Below the pieces are notes generated by a model. It saw nothing but the letters and a program-made list of their open reading frames with translations, had not been told where the DNA came from and ran no database searches. From contig NZ_CAXWGX010000001.1 in the NCBI RefSeq assembly GCF_964266745.1, positions 62,001 to 126,000 of the forward strand: a DNA stretch of 64,000 bases. The letters run 5' to 3'. A program made the position numbers and the translations under genes. The stretch comes from Propionicimonas sp020161015. GTDB lineage: Bacteria > Actinomycetota > Actinomycetes > Propionibacteriales > Propionibacteriaceae. Shown piece after piece: positions 1 through 8,571 of the stretch; within the stretch, counting starts at the first letter, position 1, and each line of letters starts with the position of its first letter.

Positions 1-591
1 GACCGCCTTCGCGCCGGCCACGTAGCCCGCCTCGAACTTCTTGATCAGGTCGGTCTCGACGCCGCCGACGAAGCCGATGTGGCCGGCCTCGCTCTTCAGC
101 GCGGCAGCCGCGCCGACGAGGAACGAGCCCTCGTTCTCGGCGAACGTGATGTTCATGATGTTGGCGCCGGTCGAGGCCTCGGACGCGTCGTCGACGATCG
201 CGAACTTGACGTCCGGGTTCTCCTTGGCGACCTTGCCGACAGCACCGGCGTAGGCGAAGCCCACGGCGACGATGTTGTTGTAGCCGGCGTCGATCAGCTG
301 GTTGAGGCGCTCCTCGCGAGCCGACTCGGCCTCACCGTTGGTGGCCGCGGCCTCCTTGGTCTCCACGCCGAACTCCGCGGCGGCCTTGTCCAGGCCCGCG
401 GCGGCGGAGTCGTTGAAGGACTGGTCCCCACGCCCGCCCACGTCGTAGGCCATACCCACCTTGATCTTGGGGGCCTCAGAACTCGCGGAGCCGCTGGCGG
501 ACGGGGTTGCCGCGCCGCCGCTGCTGCACGCTGTGAGAGTCAGGGTGGCCGCGGCGGTTGCCGCGATGACGATCTTCATCACCTGTCGCAC
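1..591 (-). CDS. BMP family ABC transporter substrate-binding lipoprotein (3' end outside window)
   Basis: This is the N-terminal part of a substrate-binding lipoprotein of the BMP/PnrA/Med family, whose characterised members mostly bind nucleosides for ABC import. I chose GTG at 591 because AAAAGGAG lies 5 bases upstream; the in-frame ATG at 579 is too far from it. The product starts with a lipoprotein signal and lipobox LTAC (Cys22), then a Ser/Ala/Pro linker and the mature domain beginning KIKVGMAYDVGG with the GDQSFND motif typical of the family. It continues through AVGFAYAGAV and ITFAENEGSFLVG to the window edge, so 197 codons are visible of a usual 350-370. It is divergent from the YjjI/YjjW pair. 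Family assignment is firm; the substrate is inferred from the family only. Confidence 0.9.
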   Translation of the reverse strand, partial: MRQVMKIVIAATAAATLTLTACSSGGAATPSASGSASSEAPKIKVGMAYDVGGRGDQSFNDSAAAGLDKAAAEFGVETKEAAATNGEAESAREERLNQLIDAGYNNIVAVGFAYAGAVGKVAKENPDVKFAIVDDASEASTGANIMNITFAENEGSFLVGAAAALKSEAGHIGFVGGVETDLIKKFEAGYVAGAKAV

Positions 592-614
592 GGTGTCTCC
601 TTTTGGAATTTCCC

Positions 615-634
615 GGGTCGCTAGATGGCGACCC
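615..634. promoter_or_regulatory. Perfect inverted repeat upstream of the BMP lipoprotein gene
   Basis: GGGTCGC (615-621) and GCGACCC (628-634) form a perfect 7-bp inverted repeat with a 6-base spacer, ending 24 bases before the GTG start of the leftward lipoprotein gene. It could be an operator or a 5' leader hairpin. No regulator gene sits beside it in this window. Confidence 0.35.
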
Positions 635-730
635 ATTTGGTGACTCTAGTGCTCCCGGAGGCGGCGCTCTGCCACGACGGCGAGACCTGTGACGAACCGT
701 TACCGAAAAGTAAGCAACCGCTCCCGGCGA

Positions 731-736
731 TAGCAT
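731..736 (+). promoter_or_regulatory. Probable -10 hexamer of yjjI (leaderless)
   Basis: TAGCAT ends 6 bases before the GTG at 743. This is the same geometry as at seven other starts in this window, and it supports a leaderless mRNA starting at or next to that GTG. Confidence 0.5.
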
Positions 737-742
737 GGGGTG

Positions 743-2290
743 GTGGAGATGGACACCTTCCGCGCCGAGGCGGAGAACCTCGTGACCAGCCGCGCGCTCG
801 GCTACGACCAGAAGCTGCGGCGGCTCGCCTCCCTCGCCGGGAACGCCCTGGACTACCCGCCCCTTTCACCGCTCTGCGCGGAGGCGCTCGAGGCGCGGGT
901 GATCTGCGACATGTACGAGGGCAACCGCCCGATCACCCCCCGCTACGTGCTGCCCGACTACGCGAAGGCGCTGCGCAACGGCGTCGCACACCTCGAACTC
1001 GAGCCGCCCAGGACGCTGGACGACGCCCTGTCGTTCCTCACCATCCTCTACAGCCAGGTGCCGTCGGTCACCACCTACCCCGTGTACCTGGGCGACCTGG
1101 ACGCGCTGCTCGAGCCGTTCGTCCCCGCCGACCTGCCGGACGCGGAGCTGGACGCGAAGCTGCGCCGCTTCTGGATCCAGCTGGACCGCCTGCTGCCCGA
1201 CGCGTTCGTGCACGCCAACGTCGGCCCGGGCGACTCCCGGGTGGTCCGCTCCATCTGGCGCGTCGAGCGGTCGCTGCGCCAGGTCGTGCCCAACCTCACG
1301 CTCAAGGTGGACCCGGAGCTGACCCCGGACGACCTCATCGAGGACGCGGTCCGCACGGTGTTCGTCACCGGCAAGCCCCACTTCGTGAACCACCCGATGA
1401 TGGTCGCCGACCACGGCACCGACTACGCGGTCGTCAGCTGCTACAACTCGCTGAAGACCCGCGGCGGCGCGCACAGCCTCGTCCGGCTGAACCTGAAGGA
1501 GGCCGTCGCCCGGCACGCGGGCGGGCTGGACGCGTTCTGCGCGGAGTCCCTGCCGCACTGGGTAGAGCTGACCTGCGAGCTGGGCGAGGCGCGGATCCGC
1601 TCGCTGGTGGAGGACCAGGGGTTCTTCGCGAGCAACTTCCTGGCCACCGAGGGACTGGTCGACCTCGACCGGTTCTCGCTGATGTTCGGCGTCTTCGGGC
1701 TGGCCGAGTGCGTGAACGAGCTGATGGCCCGCGAGGGCACCGACGCCCGCTACGGGCACGACGAGCGGGCGAACGTCGCGGCCTGGACGATCACGCGCCG
1801 GATCTCCGACCTCGTCGCCGCCCGTCCCCTGCCCTACTGCGGCGGCGGGAACGGCTTCGCCTACCTGCACAGCCAGAGCGGCATCGACCTCGACCTGGAC
1901 ACCACCGCCGGTACCCGGATCCCGATCGGCGACGAACCCGGGCTGCGGGAGCACATCGCGGCCTGCGCGCCGCACCACGCGCTGTTCCCCGCCGGGATCT
2001 CCGACATCTTCCACGTCGACGAGACCGTGACGGCCAACCCGCAGGCCATGGTCAACGTCATCCGGGGTGCCCTCGAGGTCGGCATGCGCGACTTCACGTT
2101 CAACCTCGACTCCAACGAGTTCATCCGGATCACCGGGTACCTCGTCCGCAAGTCCGACCTGGTGGGCGTCGAGGAGCACGGTGCCCGCCACTCCAGCGAC
2201 TATCTGGCCGCGACCGCGGAGATCAACCACACGGTGACCACCCGAGCGGTCAAGCGCGTGATCGCTGCAGAGCTCAGCCCCCGGGGGTGA
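743..2290 (+). CDS. yjjI: YjjI family glycyl-radical enzyme
   Basis: This 515-residue protein matches the YjjI type of glycyl-radical enzymes in length and in its pairing with a YjjW activase. The enzyme would carry a backbone radical on a C-terminal glycine, best placed at Gly465 in RITGY, and use a cysteine thiyl radical. Cys233 in VVSCYNSLKTRGGAH is my candidate for that cysteine. The C-terminal glycine loop is more diverged than the RVxGY of pyruvate formate-lyase. The substrate of this family is not settled to my knowledge. I prefer GTG 743 over GTG 740 because TAGCAT lies 6 bases before it. The stop overlaps the GTG of yjjW by four bases, so translation is probably coupled. It is divergent from a nucleoside-type BMP lipoprotein. 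The enzyme implies anaerobic use. Confidence 0.85.
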   Translation: MEMDTFRAEAENLVTSRALGYDQKLRRLASLAGNALDYPPLSPLCAEALEARVICDMYEGNRPITPRYVLPDYAKALRNGVAHLELEPPRTLDDALSFLTILYSQVPSVTTYPVYLGDLDALLEPFVPADLPDAELDAKLRRFWIQLDRLLPDAFVHANVGPGDSRVVRSIWRVERSLRQVVPNLTLKVDPELTPDDLIEDAVRTVFVTGKPHFVNHPMMVADHGTDYAVVSCYNSLKTRGGAHSLVRLNLKEAVARHAGGLDAFCAESLPHWVELTCELGEARIRSLVEDQGFFASNFLATEGLVDLDRFSLMFGVFGLAECVNELMAREGTDARYGHDERANVAAWTITRRISDLVAARPLPYCGGGNGFAYLHSQSGIDLDLDTTAGTRIPIGDEPGLREHIAACAPHHALFPAGISDIFHVDETVTANPQAMVNVIRGALEVGMRDFTFNLDSNEFIRITGYLVRKSDLVGVEEHGARHSSDYLAATAEINHTVTTRAVKRVIAAELSPRG

Positions 2291-3144
2291 CGACGGGCGC
2301 AGGCACCGGGCTGGTCACCGACGTCATCGAGTTCTCCGCGGTGGACGGCCCGGGCAACCGGTTCGTGGTCTTCCTCCAGGGGTGCACCTTCGACTGCCTG
2401 GCCTGCCACAACCCGTACACGATCAACCCCTGCATCGACTGCGGGGACTGCGTCGCGTCCTGCCCGTCGGGGGCGCTGTCGGTCGACCGGGCGGGCAAGG
2501 TCGTCTGGGACGCCGCGACCTGCACCGGCGGGGACACCTGCCTGGACGTCTGCGAGTACGACTCCACCCCGAAGGCCCGCACCCTTGAGGTGGCCGACCT
2601 GGTCGAACGCCTGCGTCCGGCCGTGCCGTTCCTGGCCGGCGTGACCGTCTCGGGCGGCGAGGCGACGGCCCAGCCGGCGTTCCTGCACGCGCTGTTCGCG
2701 CAGGTGAAGGCCCGCTTCCCCGCGCTCACCTGCTTCGTGGACTCCAACGGCGACGCCGACGTGGCGACCTGGGACCTGCTCGACCCGGTGCTCGACGCCG
2801 CGATGATCGACCTCAAGTGCCTCGACGACGACCTCCACCGGCGCATCGCCGGCGCGTCCAACGCCCGGGTGCTCGACTCGATCCGCCTGCTCGCCGCGCG
2901 CGGGAAGCTGTTCGAGGTGCGGCTGCTGATGCTGGCCGGCGTGAACGACGACGACGCCGTCCTCGAGCGCACCGGGGCGTGGCTGGCGTCCGTCGACCCG
3001 CGGATGCGGGTGAAGGTGATCGGGTTCCGCCACCACGGCGTGCGTCCCTCGCCCGTGCCGCTGCGCGAGCCGACCGCAGCCCAGCGCGCCCACTACGCCG
3101 ACGTGTTGCGGGGCGTCGGCGACTTCGACCTGGTGGTCGTGTAG
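2287..3144 (+). CDS. yjjW: YjjW family glycine radical enzyme activase (radical SAM)
   Basis: This 285-residue radical SAM protein should install the glycyl radical on YjjI using S-adenosylmethionine and a 4Fe-4S cluster. The cluster motif C-x3-C-x2-C is Cys33, Cys37 and Cys40 in QGCTFDCLACHNP. A ferredoxin-like insert follows, with Cys49, 52, 55 and 59 and then Cys79, 85 and 89, as in other activases with auxiliary clusters. VTVSGGEATAQP is the SAM-contacting GGE segment, and DLKCLDDDLHRRIAG is typical of activases. The start is GTG at 2287, overlapping the yjjI stop (GTGA). An upstream in-frame extension exists but runs over yjjI. The length agrees with E. coli YjjW (about 287). It is convergent with meaB. 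Confidence 0.9.
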   Translation: MTTGAGTGLVTDVIEFSAVDGPGNRFVVFLQGCTFDCLACHNPYTINPCIDCGDCVASCPSGALSVDRAGKVVWDAATCTGGDTCLDVCEYDSTPKARTLEVADLVERLRPAVPFLAGVTVSGGEATAQPAFLHALFAQVKARFPALTCFVDSNGDADVATWDLLDPVLDAAMIDLKCLDDDLHRRIAGASNARVLDSIRLLAARGKLFEVRLLMLAGVNDDDAVLERTGAWLASVDPRMRVKVIGFRHHGVRPSPVPLREPTAAQRAHYADVLRGVGDFDLVVV

Positions 3145-3204
3145 CGGGGTCAGGCCGGATCGACCCGCCAGCGCGGGAGCACGTCGCCCGAGCCGGGCCA
3201 GCCC

Positions 3205-4323
3205 TCAGTGCCTGCGGTGGGGCGGCCAGAGGCCAGGGGCGTCCACCGCGAACGCGCGCAGGATGGCGTCGGAGGCCTCGAGGGCCGACAGCTCGCCGCT
3301 CTCCACGTCCGCCTCGAGGCCGGCGCGGATCGCACTCACCCCCGGTGAAGCGCGCAGCGCGTCCTCCAGCTCGCCCCGCACCAGCGCCCACAGCCACTCC
3401 CGCTGCTGGCGGGCCCGGCGCGCGTCGAGCTCGCCGGCCTCCTCCAGGGCTGCGCGATGGGCGAGGATCGCCTGCCACACCTCGTCCAGCCCCTTGCCGG
3501 TGAGGGAACTCGACGTGAGCACCGGCGGTCGCGGCGCCTTCGGGTCGGAGTTGATCAGCTTCATCGCGATCGAGAGCTCGCGCGCGGTGACCCGGGCCTC
3601 GCCCTCGTGCTCGCCGTCGGCCTTGTTCACGGTGATCACGTCGGCCATCTCGAGGATGCCCCGCTTGATCCCCTGCAGCTGGTCGCCCGCGCGCGCCAGG
3701 GTGATCAGCAGGAAGGTGTCCACCATGCCGGAGACGGCCACCTCGGACTGGCCGACGCCGACGGTCTCCACCAGCACGACGTCGTAGCCCGCCGCCTCGA
3801 GCACCAGCATCGACTCCCGCGTGGTGCGGGCCACGCCGCCGAGGTGGCTGCCGGCAGGAGAGGGACGGATGAAGGCCCGCTCGCTCTGCGCGAGCTCGCC
3901 CATGCGCGTCCGGTCACCCAGGATCGAGCCGCCGGTCTTCGCCGACGTCGGGTCGACGGCCAGCACGGCGATCCGGTGGCCCTGGTCGATGAGCCGCCGG
4001 CCGAGGGCGTCGATGAACGTCGACTTGCCCGCGCCGGGGACGCCGGTGATGCCGACGCGCACCGCCCTGCCGGTGTGCGGGCGCAGGATGCGCAGCAGGT
4101 CGGCAGCGACGGCGTGGTGGGAGGGCTTGCTGGACTCCACCAGCGTGATCGCCCGGGCGATGCCGCCGCGCTGGCCCGAGAGCACCTGGTCGGCGAGCAG
4201 CTCGGGGTCGAGGTTCGGACGGCGCACGAGCGCCGGGTCACGCCGCGGCGGCGCGGTGTCCCCATACTGGCGACCCGGTGTCGGGTCGGACTCCAGCCAC
4301 AGTGGCGGCCGTTCCTCAGTCAT
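3205..4323 (-). CDS. meaB: Methylmalonyl-CoA mutase-associated GTPase MeaB
   Basis: This 372-residue G3E P-loop GTPase protects methylmalonyl-CoA mutase and gates cobalamin loading. The Walker A motif GVPGAGKS is at residues 94-101, followed by LAVDPTSAKTGGSILGDRTRM, ETVGVGQSE as the switch region, and NKAD for guanine recognition. It lies 108 bases downstream of mutB on the same strand, so it is the third gene of the mutA-mutB-meaB set. A strong hairpin in that gap may lower its expression relative to the mutase. The N-terminal 40 residues are variable, so the exact start is less certain than the identity. Confidence 0.95.
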   Translation of the reverse strand: MTEERPPLWLESDPTPGRQYGDTAPPRRDPALVRRPNLDPELLADQVLSGQRGGIARAITLVESSKPSHHAVAADLLRILRPHTGRAVRVGITGVPGAGKSTFIDALGRRLIDQGHRIAVLAVDPTSAKTGGSILGDRTRMGELAQSERAFIRPSPAGSHLGGVARTTRESMLVLEAAGYDVVLVETVGVGQSEVAVSGMVDTFLLITLARAGDQLQGIKRGILEMADVITVNKADGEHEGEARVTARELSIAMKLINSDPKAPRPPVLTSSSLTGKGLDEVWQAILAHRAALEEAGELDARRARQQREWLWALVRGELEDALRASPGVSAIRAGLEADVESGELSALEASDAILRAFAVDAPGLWPPHRRH

Positions 4324-4386
4324 TGCGCTTCCTCATTCCACGCCGGCGGTCCGGACGGGACCCACCAGCGTTCCGGGGAGAAGGGT

Positions 4387-4414
4387 CGAGCCTGCCGGGA
4401 CTCCGGCAGGCTCG
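4387..4414 (-). terminator. Hairpin between mutB and meaB
   Basis: CGAGCCTGCCGG and CCGGCAGGCTCG form a perfect 12-bp stem with a GACT tetraloop, just after the mutB stop. There is no T-run on the minus strand after it. It may act as a partial terminator or an mRNA-stabilising hairpin within the operon. Confidence 0.5.
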
Positions 4415-4431
4415 GCCCGTCTAGCTGCTGG

Positions 4432-6591
4432 TCACGCAGCGTCGAGGCGCTCGCGCAGCTTCGCGAGCAGCTCGATCGCCGACTCCGGGATGACGGTGCC
4501 GGGCGGGTAGATCGCGTCGGCCCCGGCGGCGTACAGCTCGTCGAAGTCCTGCGGCGGGATGACCCCGCCGACCACGATCATCATGTCCGGACGGCCGAGC
4601 TCGTCCAGTGCCTTGCGCAGCGCCGGCACCAGCGTGAGGTGGCCGGCGGCGAGCGACGAGACACCGACCACGTGGACGTCGGACTCCACCGCCTGGCGGG
4701 CGGTCTCCTCCGGGGTCTGGAACAGCGGGCCGACGTCGACGGTGAAGCCGAGGTCGGCGAACGCCGTCGAGATCACCTTCTGGCCGCGGTCGTGCCCGTC
4801 CTGGCCCATCTTGGCGACCAGGATGCGGGGACGGCGTCCCTCGACCTTCTCGAACTCGTCCACCAGGGCGCGGGCCCTGGCCACGGCCTCGGTGGAACCC
4901 GACTCGGAGTTGTACACACCGGAGATCGTACGGATGTTGGCGGTGTAGCGGCCGAACACCTTCTCCAGCGCGTCGGAGATCTCGCCCACGCTGGCCTTGG
5001 CGCGCGCGGCGTCGATGGCGAGCTTGAGCAGGTTCCGCTCGGGGTCGGTCGAGTCGGGGTTGGACGCGGCCCAGGTGAGCTTCTCCAGCGCGGCGTCGGT
5101 GGCCGCCTGGTCGCGCTCGGCGCGCAGCCGCTGCAGCTTGGCGACCTGCTCCTCGCGCACCTTGGCGTTGTCGACCTTCAGCACCTCGGGCATCACGTCG
5201 TTCTCGACCGTGTACTTGTTGACGCCGATCAGCGGCTGGCGACCGGAGTCGATCCGGGCCTGGGTGCGGGCCGCGGCCTCCTCGATGCGCATCTTGGGGA
5301 TGCCCGCCTCGATCGCCTTGGCCATGCCACCGGCGAGCTCGACCTCCTGGATGAGGTCCCAGCCCTTGCGGGCCAGCTCGTAGGTGAGCCGCTCCACGTA
5401 CGCGCTGCCGGCCCACGGGTCGATGACCCGGCAGGTGCCCGACTCCTGCTGGATGAACAGCTGGGTGTTGCGGGCGATGCGCGCCGAGAAGTCGGTCGGC
5501 AGGGCGATGGCCTCGTCCAGGGCGTTGGTGTGCAGCGACTGGGTGTGGCCCTGCGTGGCGGCCATGGCCTCCAGGCAGGTGCGGCCCACGTTGTTGAACA
5601 CGTCCTGGGCGGTGAGCGACCAGCCGGAGGTCTGGCTGTGCGTCCGCAGGCTCATCGACTTCGGGTTCTTCGGCTCGAACTGGCGCACCAGGCGGGCCCA
5701 CAGCAGGCGGGCCGCGCGGAACTTGGCGACCTCCATGAAGAAGTTCATGCCGACGGCCCAGAAGAAGCTCAGCCGTGGGGCGAACTGGTCGACCTTCAGG
5801 CCCACGGACTCGCCGGCGCGGATGTACTCCACGCCGTCGGCCAGGGTGTAGGCCATCTCGATGTCGGCGGTCGCCCCGGCCTCCTGCATGTGGTAGCCGG
5901 AGATCGAGATCGAGTTGAACTTCGGCATGTGGGCCGAGGTGAACGCGAAGATGTCGGCGATGATCCGCATCGACGGCGCCGGCGGGTAGATGTAGGTGTT
6001 GCGGACCATGAACTCCTTGAGGATGTCGTTCTGGATCGTGCCCGCGAGCTGCTCCAGCTTCACCCCCTGCTCCTCTGCCGCGACGACGTAGAGCGCCAGG
6101 ATCGGCAGCACCGCGCCGTTCATGGTCATCGAGACCGACATCTGGTCCAGCGGGATGCCGTCGAACAGCTGCCGCATGTCCAGGATCGAGTCCACGGCCA
6201 CACCCGCCATGCCGACGTCACCGGTCACCCGCGGGTGGTCGGAGTCGTAGCCGCGGTGGGTGGCCAGGTCGAACGCGATCGACAGGCCCTTCTGGCCGGC
6301 GGCCAGGTTGCGCCGGTAGAACGCGTTGGACTCCTCCGCGGTGGAGAACCCGGCGTACTGCCGGATGGTCCAGGGCTGGTTGACGTACATGGTGGCGTAG
6401 GGCCCGCGCAGGAACGGCGGGATGCCGGGGTACGTCTTGAGGAAGTCCAGGCCCTCGTAGGCGGAGTCGTCGAACAGCGGCGGCACCAGGATGTGCTCGG
6501 GGGTCAGCCAGCCCTCGGCGAGCGCCGGGCTGGCGTCCTCGACGGACGGGGCACCGAGCTCGATGCCAGCGAAATCGGGGATGGCGCTCAC
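4432..6591 (-). CDS. mutB: Methylmalonyl-CoA mutase large (catalytic) subunit
   Basis: This 719-residue protein is the adenosylcobalamin-dependent subunit that interconverts succinyl-CoA and methylmalonyl-CoA, in the propionate pathway. The N-terminal two thirds is the substrate-binding barrel, including GPYATMYVNQPWTIRQYAGF and RTHSQTSGWSLT. The C-terminal B12 domain carries DGHDRG with His600 as the lower cobalt ligand, followed by the GVSSLAAGH and VVGGVIPP loops. The start is GTG at 6591, overlapping the mutA stop by four bases (GTGA), so the subunits are translationally coupled. The length is close to the Propionibacterium alpha chain. Confidence 0.97.
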   Translation of the reverse strand: MSAIPDFAGIELGAPSVEDASPALAEGWLTPEHILVPPLFDDSAYEGLDFLKTYPGIPPFLRGPYATMYVNQPWTIRQYAGFSTAEESNAFYRRNLAAGQKGLSIAFDLATHRGYDSDHPRVTGDVGMAGVAVDSILDMRQLFDGIPLDQMSVSMTMNGAVLPILALYVVAAEEQGVKLEQLAGTIQNDILKEFMVRNTYIYPPAPSMRIIADIFAFTSAHMPKFNSISISGYHMQEAGATADIEMAYTLADGVEYIRAGESVGLKVDQFAPRLSFFWAVGMNFFMEVAKFRAARLLWARLVRQFEPKNPKSMSLRTHSQTSGWSLTAQDVFNNVGRTCLEAMAATQGHTQSLHTNALDEAIALPTDFSARIARNTQLFIQQESGTCRVIDPWAGSAYVERLTYELARKGWDLIQEVELAGGMAKAIEAGIPKMRIEEAAARTQARIDSGRQPLIGVNKYTVENDVMPEVLKVDNAKVREEQVAKLQRLRAERDQAATDAALEKLTWAASNPDSTDPERNLLKLAIDAARAKASVGEISDALEKVFGRYTANIRTISGVYNSESGSTEAVARARALVDEFEKVEGRRPRILVAKMGQDGHDRGQKVISTAFADLGFTVDVGPLFQTPEETARQAVESDVHVVGVSSLAAGHLTLVPALRKALDELGRPDMMIVVGGVIPPQDFDELYAAGADAIYPPGTVIPESAIELLAKLRERLDAA

Positions 6592-8426
6592 TGGGCCACT
6601 CCAATCCGGTCAAGGGTGCCCTCAAGGAAGGCGACCACGTCCATTCCGTCGAACACTTCGCCGTCGATGACGGACGTGTCCTCTGCGCCGGTCTCTGTCC
6701 TGCGGCCGGCGATGTAGACGGTTTCGATACCCGCGCCCTTCAGCGCGGTGGCGACGGCGATGGCCTGGCCGGCGTACACCTTCGCCGACGAGCACAGGAT
6801 CGCCATCTTCGCCCCGGACGCCGCGGCCTGCGCCGCGATCTCCTCGGGGCTGCCGCCCTCCGAACCGGGGAAGTCGATGCCGGCGACCAGCAGGACGTTC
6901 GAGGTGAACATCTCGCGGCCACCGAAGTCGCGGCGGGCGCCGAGGCAGGCGAGGAAGACCTTCGGCTTCTCCACCGCAGCGGTGACGCGGTCGCGCAGCG
7001 CCTCGAAGACCTCGGAGTCGCGCACCGGCGCGAGGCCGGCGGCCGCGGGGGCTGCCGGGCGGGGACGCGCGGTGATCGGCTTCTCGTCCTTCATCGGGAA
7101 CATGCTCACGCCGGTGATCGGCTGCTTGCGGGTGGCCAGCCGCGTGCGACGCTCGGCGGTGGTACCGGCGATCCGCTCGGCGACCATGCCGGACTCGAGC
7201 GCGGAGACCATGCCGCCGGCCGCCTCGATCGCCTGGAACGCGTCCCAGGCCTTCGCTGCGAGCTGGTCGGTGAGGCTCTCGACGTACCAGGAGCCACCGG
7301 CCGGGTCGTTGACCCGACCGATGTTCGACTCCTCCGCGGCGAGCAGCTGGGTGTTGCGGGCCATCCGGCGGCTGAAGTCGTCCGGCAGGCCGACGGCGGT
7401 GTCGAACGGCAGCGTGGTGATCGCCTCGGCCCCGCCGACGGCGGCGGAGAACGTGGCGATCGTGCCGCGCAGCAGGTTCACGTAGGGGTCGTCCCTGGTG
7501 ATCATCCGCCAGGAGGTGACCGCGTGCTGCACCGCGCCGCGGGACGCCGACGGTACGCCGGAGACCTCGCCGATCCGTGCCCACAGGCGCCGCAGCGCGC
7601 GCAGGCGGGCGATCGTCAGGAACTCGTCGGCGTTGGCGGAGACCCGGAAGCAGATCTGGCCGAAGGCCGCGGACGGGGAGACCCCCGCCGCCTCGAGGTC
7701 GCGCAGGTAGGCGACGCCGGTGGCGATGGCGAAGGCGAGCTGGTCGACGTCGCCGGCGCCGGCATCGTCGTAGGGCAGCACGTCGACGGTGAGCGCGCGG
7801 ACGCCGGGCAGTTCTGCCAGCACGGCCTGCACCCACTCGGCATGCGGGGCCAGGTCGGCCTTCTCGCCGGTGCGGGCGGCCAGGGCCAGGGCGTCGAGGC
7901 CGAGGTTGCCCTTGGCGCCGGTGGCACCCGTCCCCGTCCAGAACGCGGCCAGCGCCTTCGCCGCCGCGACCTGGTCGGTGGAGCTGGAGACCGAGACCGG
8001 GGCCAGCGCGGGCTTCACGCCGGCGAGGGCTGCGGGGAGGTCGTCCGCGGCGATGGCACCCTCGCCCACGCGCAGCCACAACGACGTGGCCCCGCGCTGG
8101 AGGTCGGCCAGCACCTCGGCGTTCGTGAACGCGACGTCGGGGTCCTCGTGCAGCGCGCGGACGTCCCACGCGGTGCCGTGGACGGAGGCGCCACGGGTGA
8201 AGGGCATCGCGCCCGGCACTCCGAGCGGCCCGACAGGTTCGGTGTACAGGGGCTCGATGGTCAGGCCGTCGACCGTGCTGGTGCGCAGCCGCGACATGGC
8301 CTGATCGATGGTCAGTTCCTTGCCTTCGGGACGTCGCCGGTTGAGGACCTTCAGGACCTCGACCTCCCAGTCGTCACGGCTGGGAGCAGCGAAATCGCCG
8401 GCAAGCTGAAGGGGCGTGTCGGTCAT
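6588..8426 (-). CDS. mutA: Methylmalonyl-CoA mutase small subunit
   Basis: This 612-residue protein is the non-catalytic partner in the heterodimeric mutase. It has the same barrel plus C-terminal B12-like fold as MutB (for example MARNTQLLAAEESNIGRVNDPAGGSWYVE). The cobalamin motif is lost: the position of DxHxxG reads CLGARRDFGG, with no cobalt-ligating histidine. This is the known signature of the beta chain. ATG 8426 is preceded by TAGGGT with a 6-base gap, so the operon may start as a leaderless transcript. No cobalamin riboswitch is visible in the 145 bases upstream. Confidence 0.96.
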   Translation of the reverse strand: MTDTPLQLAGDFAAPSRDDWEVEVLKVLNRRRPEGKELTIDQAMSRLRTSTVDGLTIEPLYTEPVGPLGVPGAMPFTRGASVHGTAWDVRALHEDPDVAFTNAEVLADLQRGATSLWLRVGEGAIAADDLPAALAGVKPALAPVSVSSSTDQVAAAKALAAFWTGTGATGAKGNLGLDALALAARTGEKADLAPHAEWVQAVLAELPGVRALTVDVLPYDDAGAGDVDQLAFAIATGVAYLRDLEAAGVSPSAAFGQICFRVSANADEFLTIARLRALRRLWARIGEVSGVPSASRGAVQHAVTSWRMITRDDPYVNLLRGTIATFSAAVGGAEAITTLPFDTAVGLPDDFSRRMARNTQLLAAEESNIGRVNDPAGGSWYVESLTDQLAAKAWDAFQAIEAAGGMVSALESGMVAERIAGTTAERRTRLATRKQPITGVSMFPMKDEKPITARPRPAAPAAAGLAPVRDSEVFEALRDRVTAAVEKPKVFLACLGARRDFGGREMFTSNVLLVAGIDFPGSEGGSPEEIAAQAAASGAKMAILCSSAKVYAGQAIAVATALKGAGIETVYIAGRRTETGAEDTSVIDGEVFDGMDVVAFLEGTLDRIGVAQ

Positions 8427-8432
8427 GGCCTC

Positions 8433-8438
8433 ACCCTA
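8433..8438 (-). promoter_or_regulatory. Probable -10 hexamer of mutA (leaderless)
   Basis: On the minus strand TAGGGT is followed by six bases and the mutA ATG. This would put the transcription start at the start codon and make mutA-mutB-meaB a leaderless operon. Confidence 0.5.
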
Positions 8439-8571
8439 TCGCCGCCACCCCCGGCACCGTTCCGGCCTGACCAATTCGGGACGGGTGCGCAAGACCCCCC
8501 GCCACATGGTGGACAACGTGCGCGGAACAGCCTCCGGGAGGCCGGTCCGGGGTACCTCGGCCGGGGACGGG

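Noticed and set aside
3457..6717. Very long open frame on the plus strand opposite mutB and meaB
   Set aside because: It mirrors the codon bias of the true genes on the other strand. Its translation is rich in Arg, Gly, Val and Leu with no domain, while the minus strand encodes complete MutB and MeaB.
8427..8571. Cobalamin riboswitch upstream of mutA
   Set aside because: No B12-box-like core or large structured leader can be seen, and the promoter hexamer lies 6 bases before the start.
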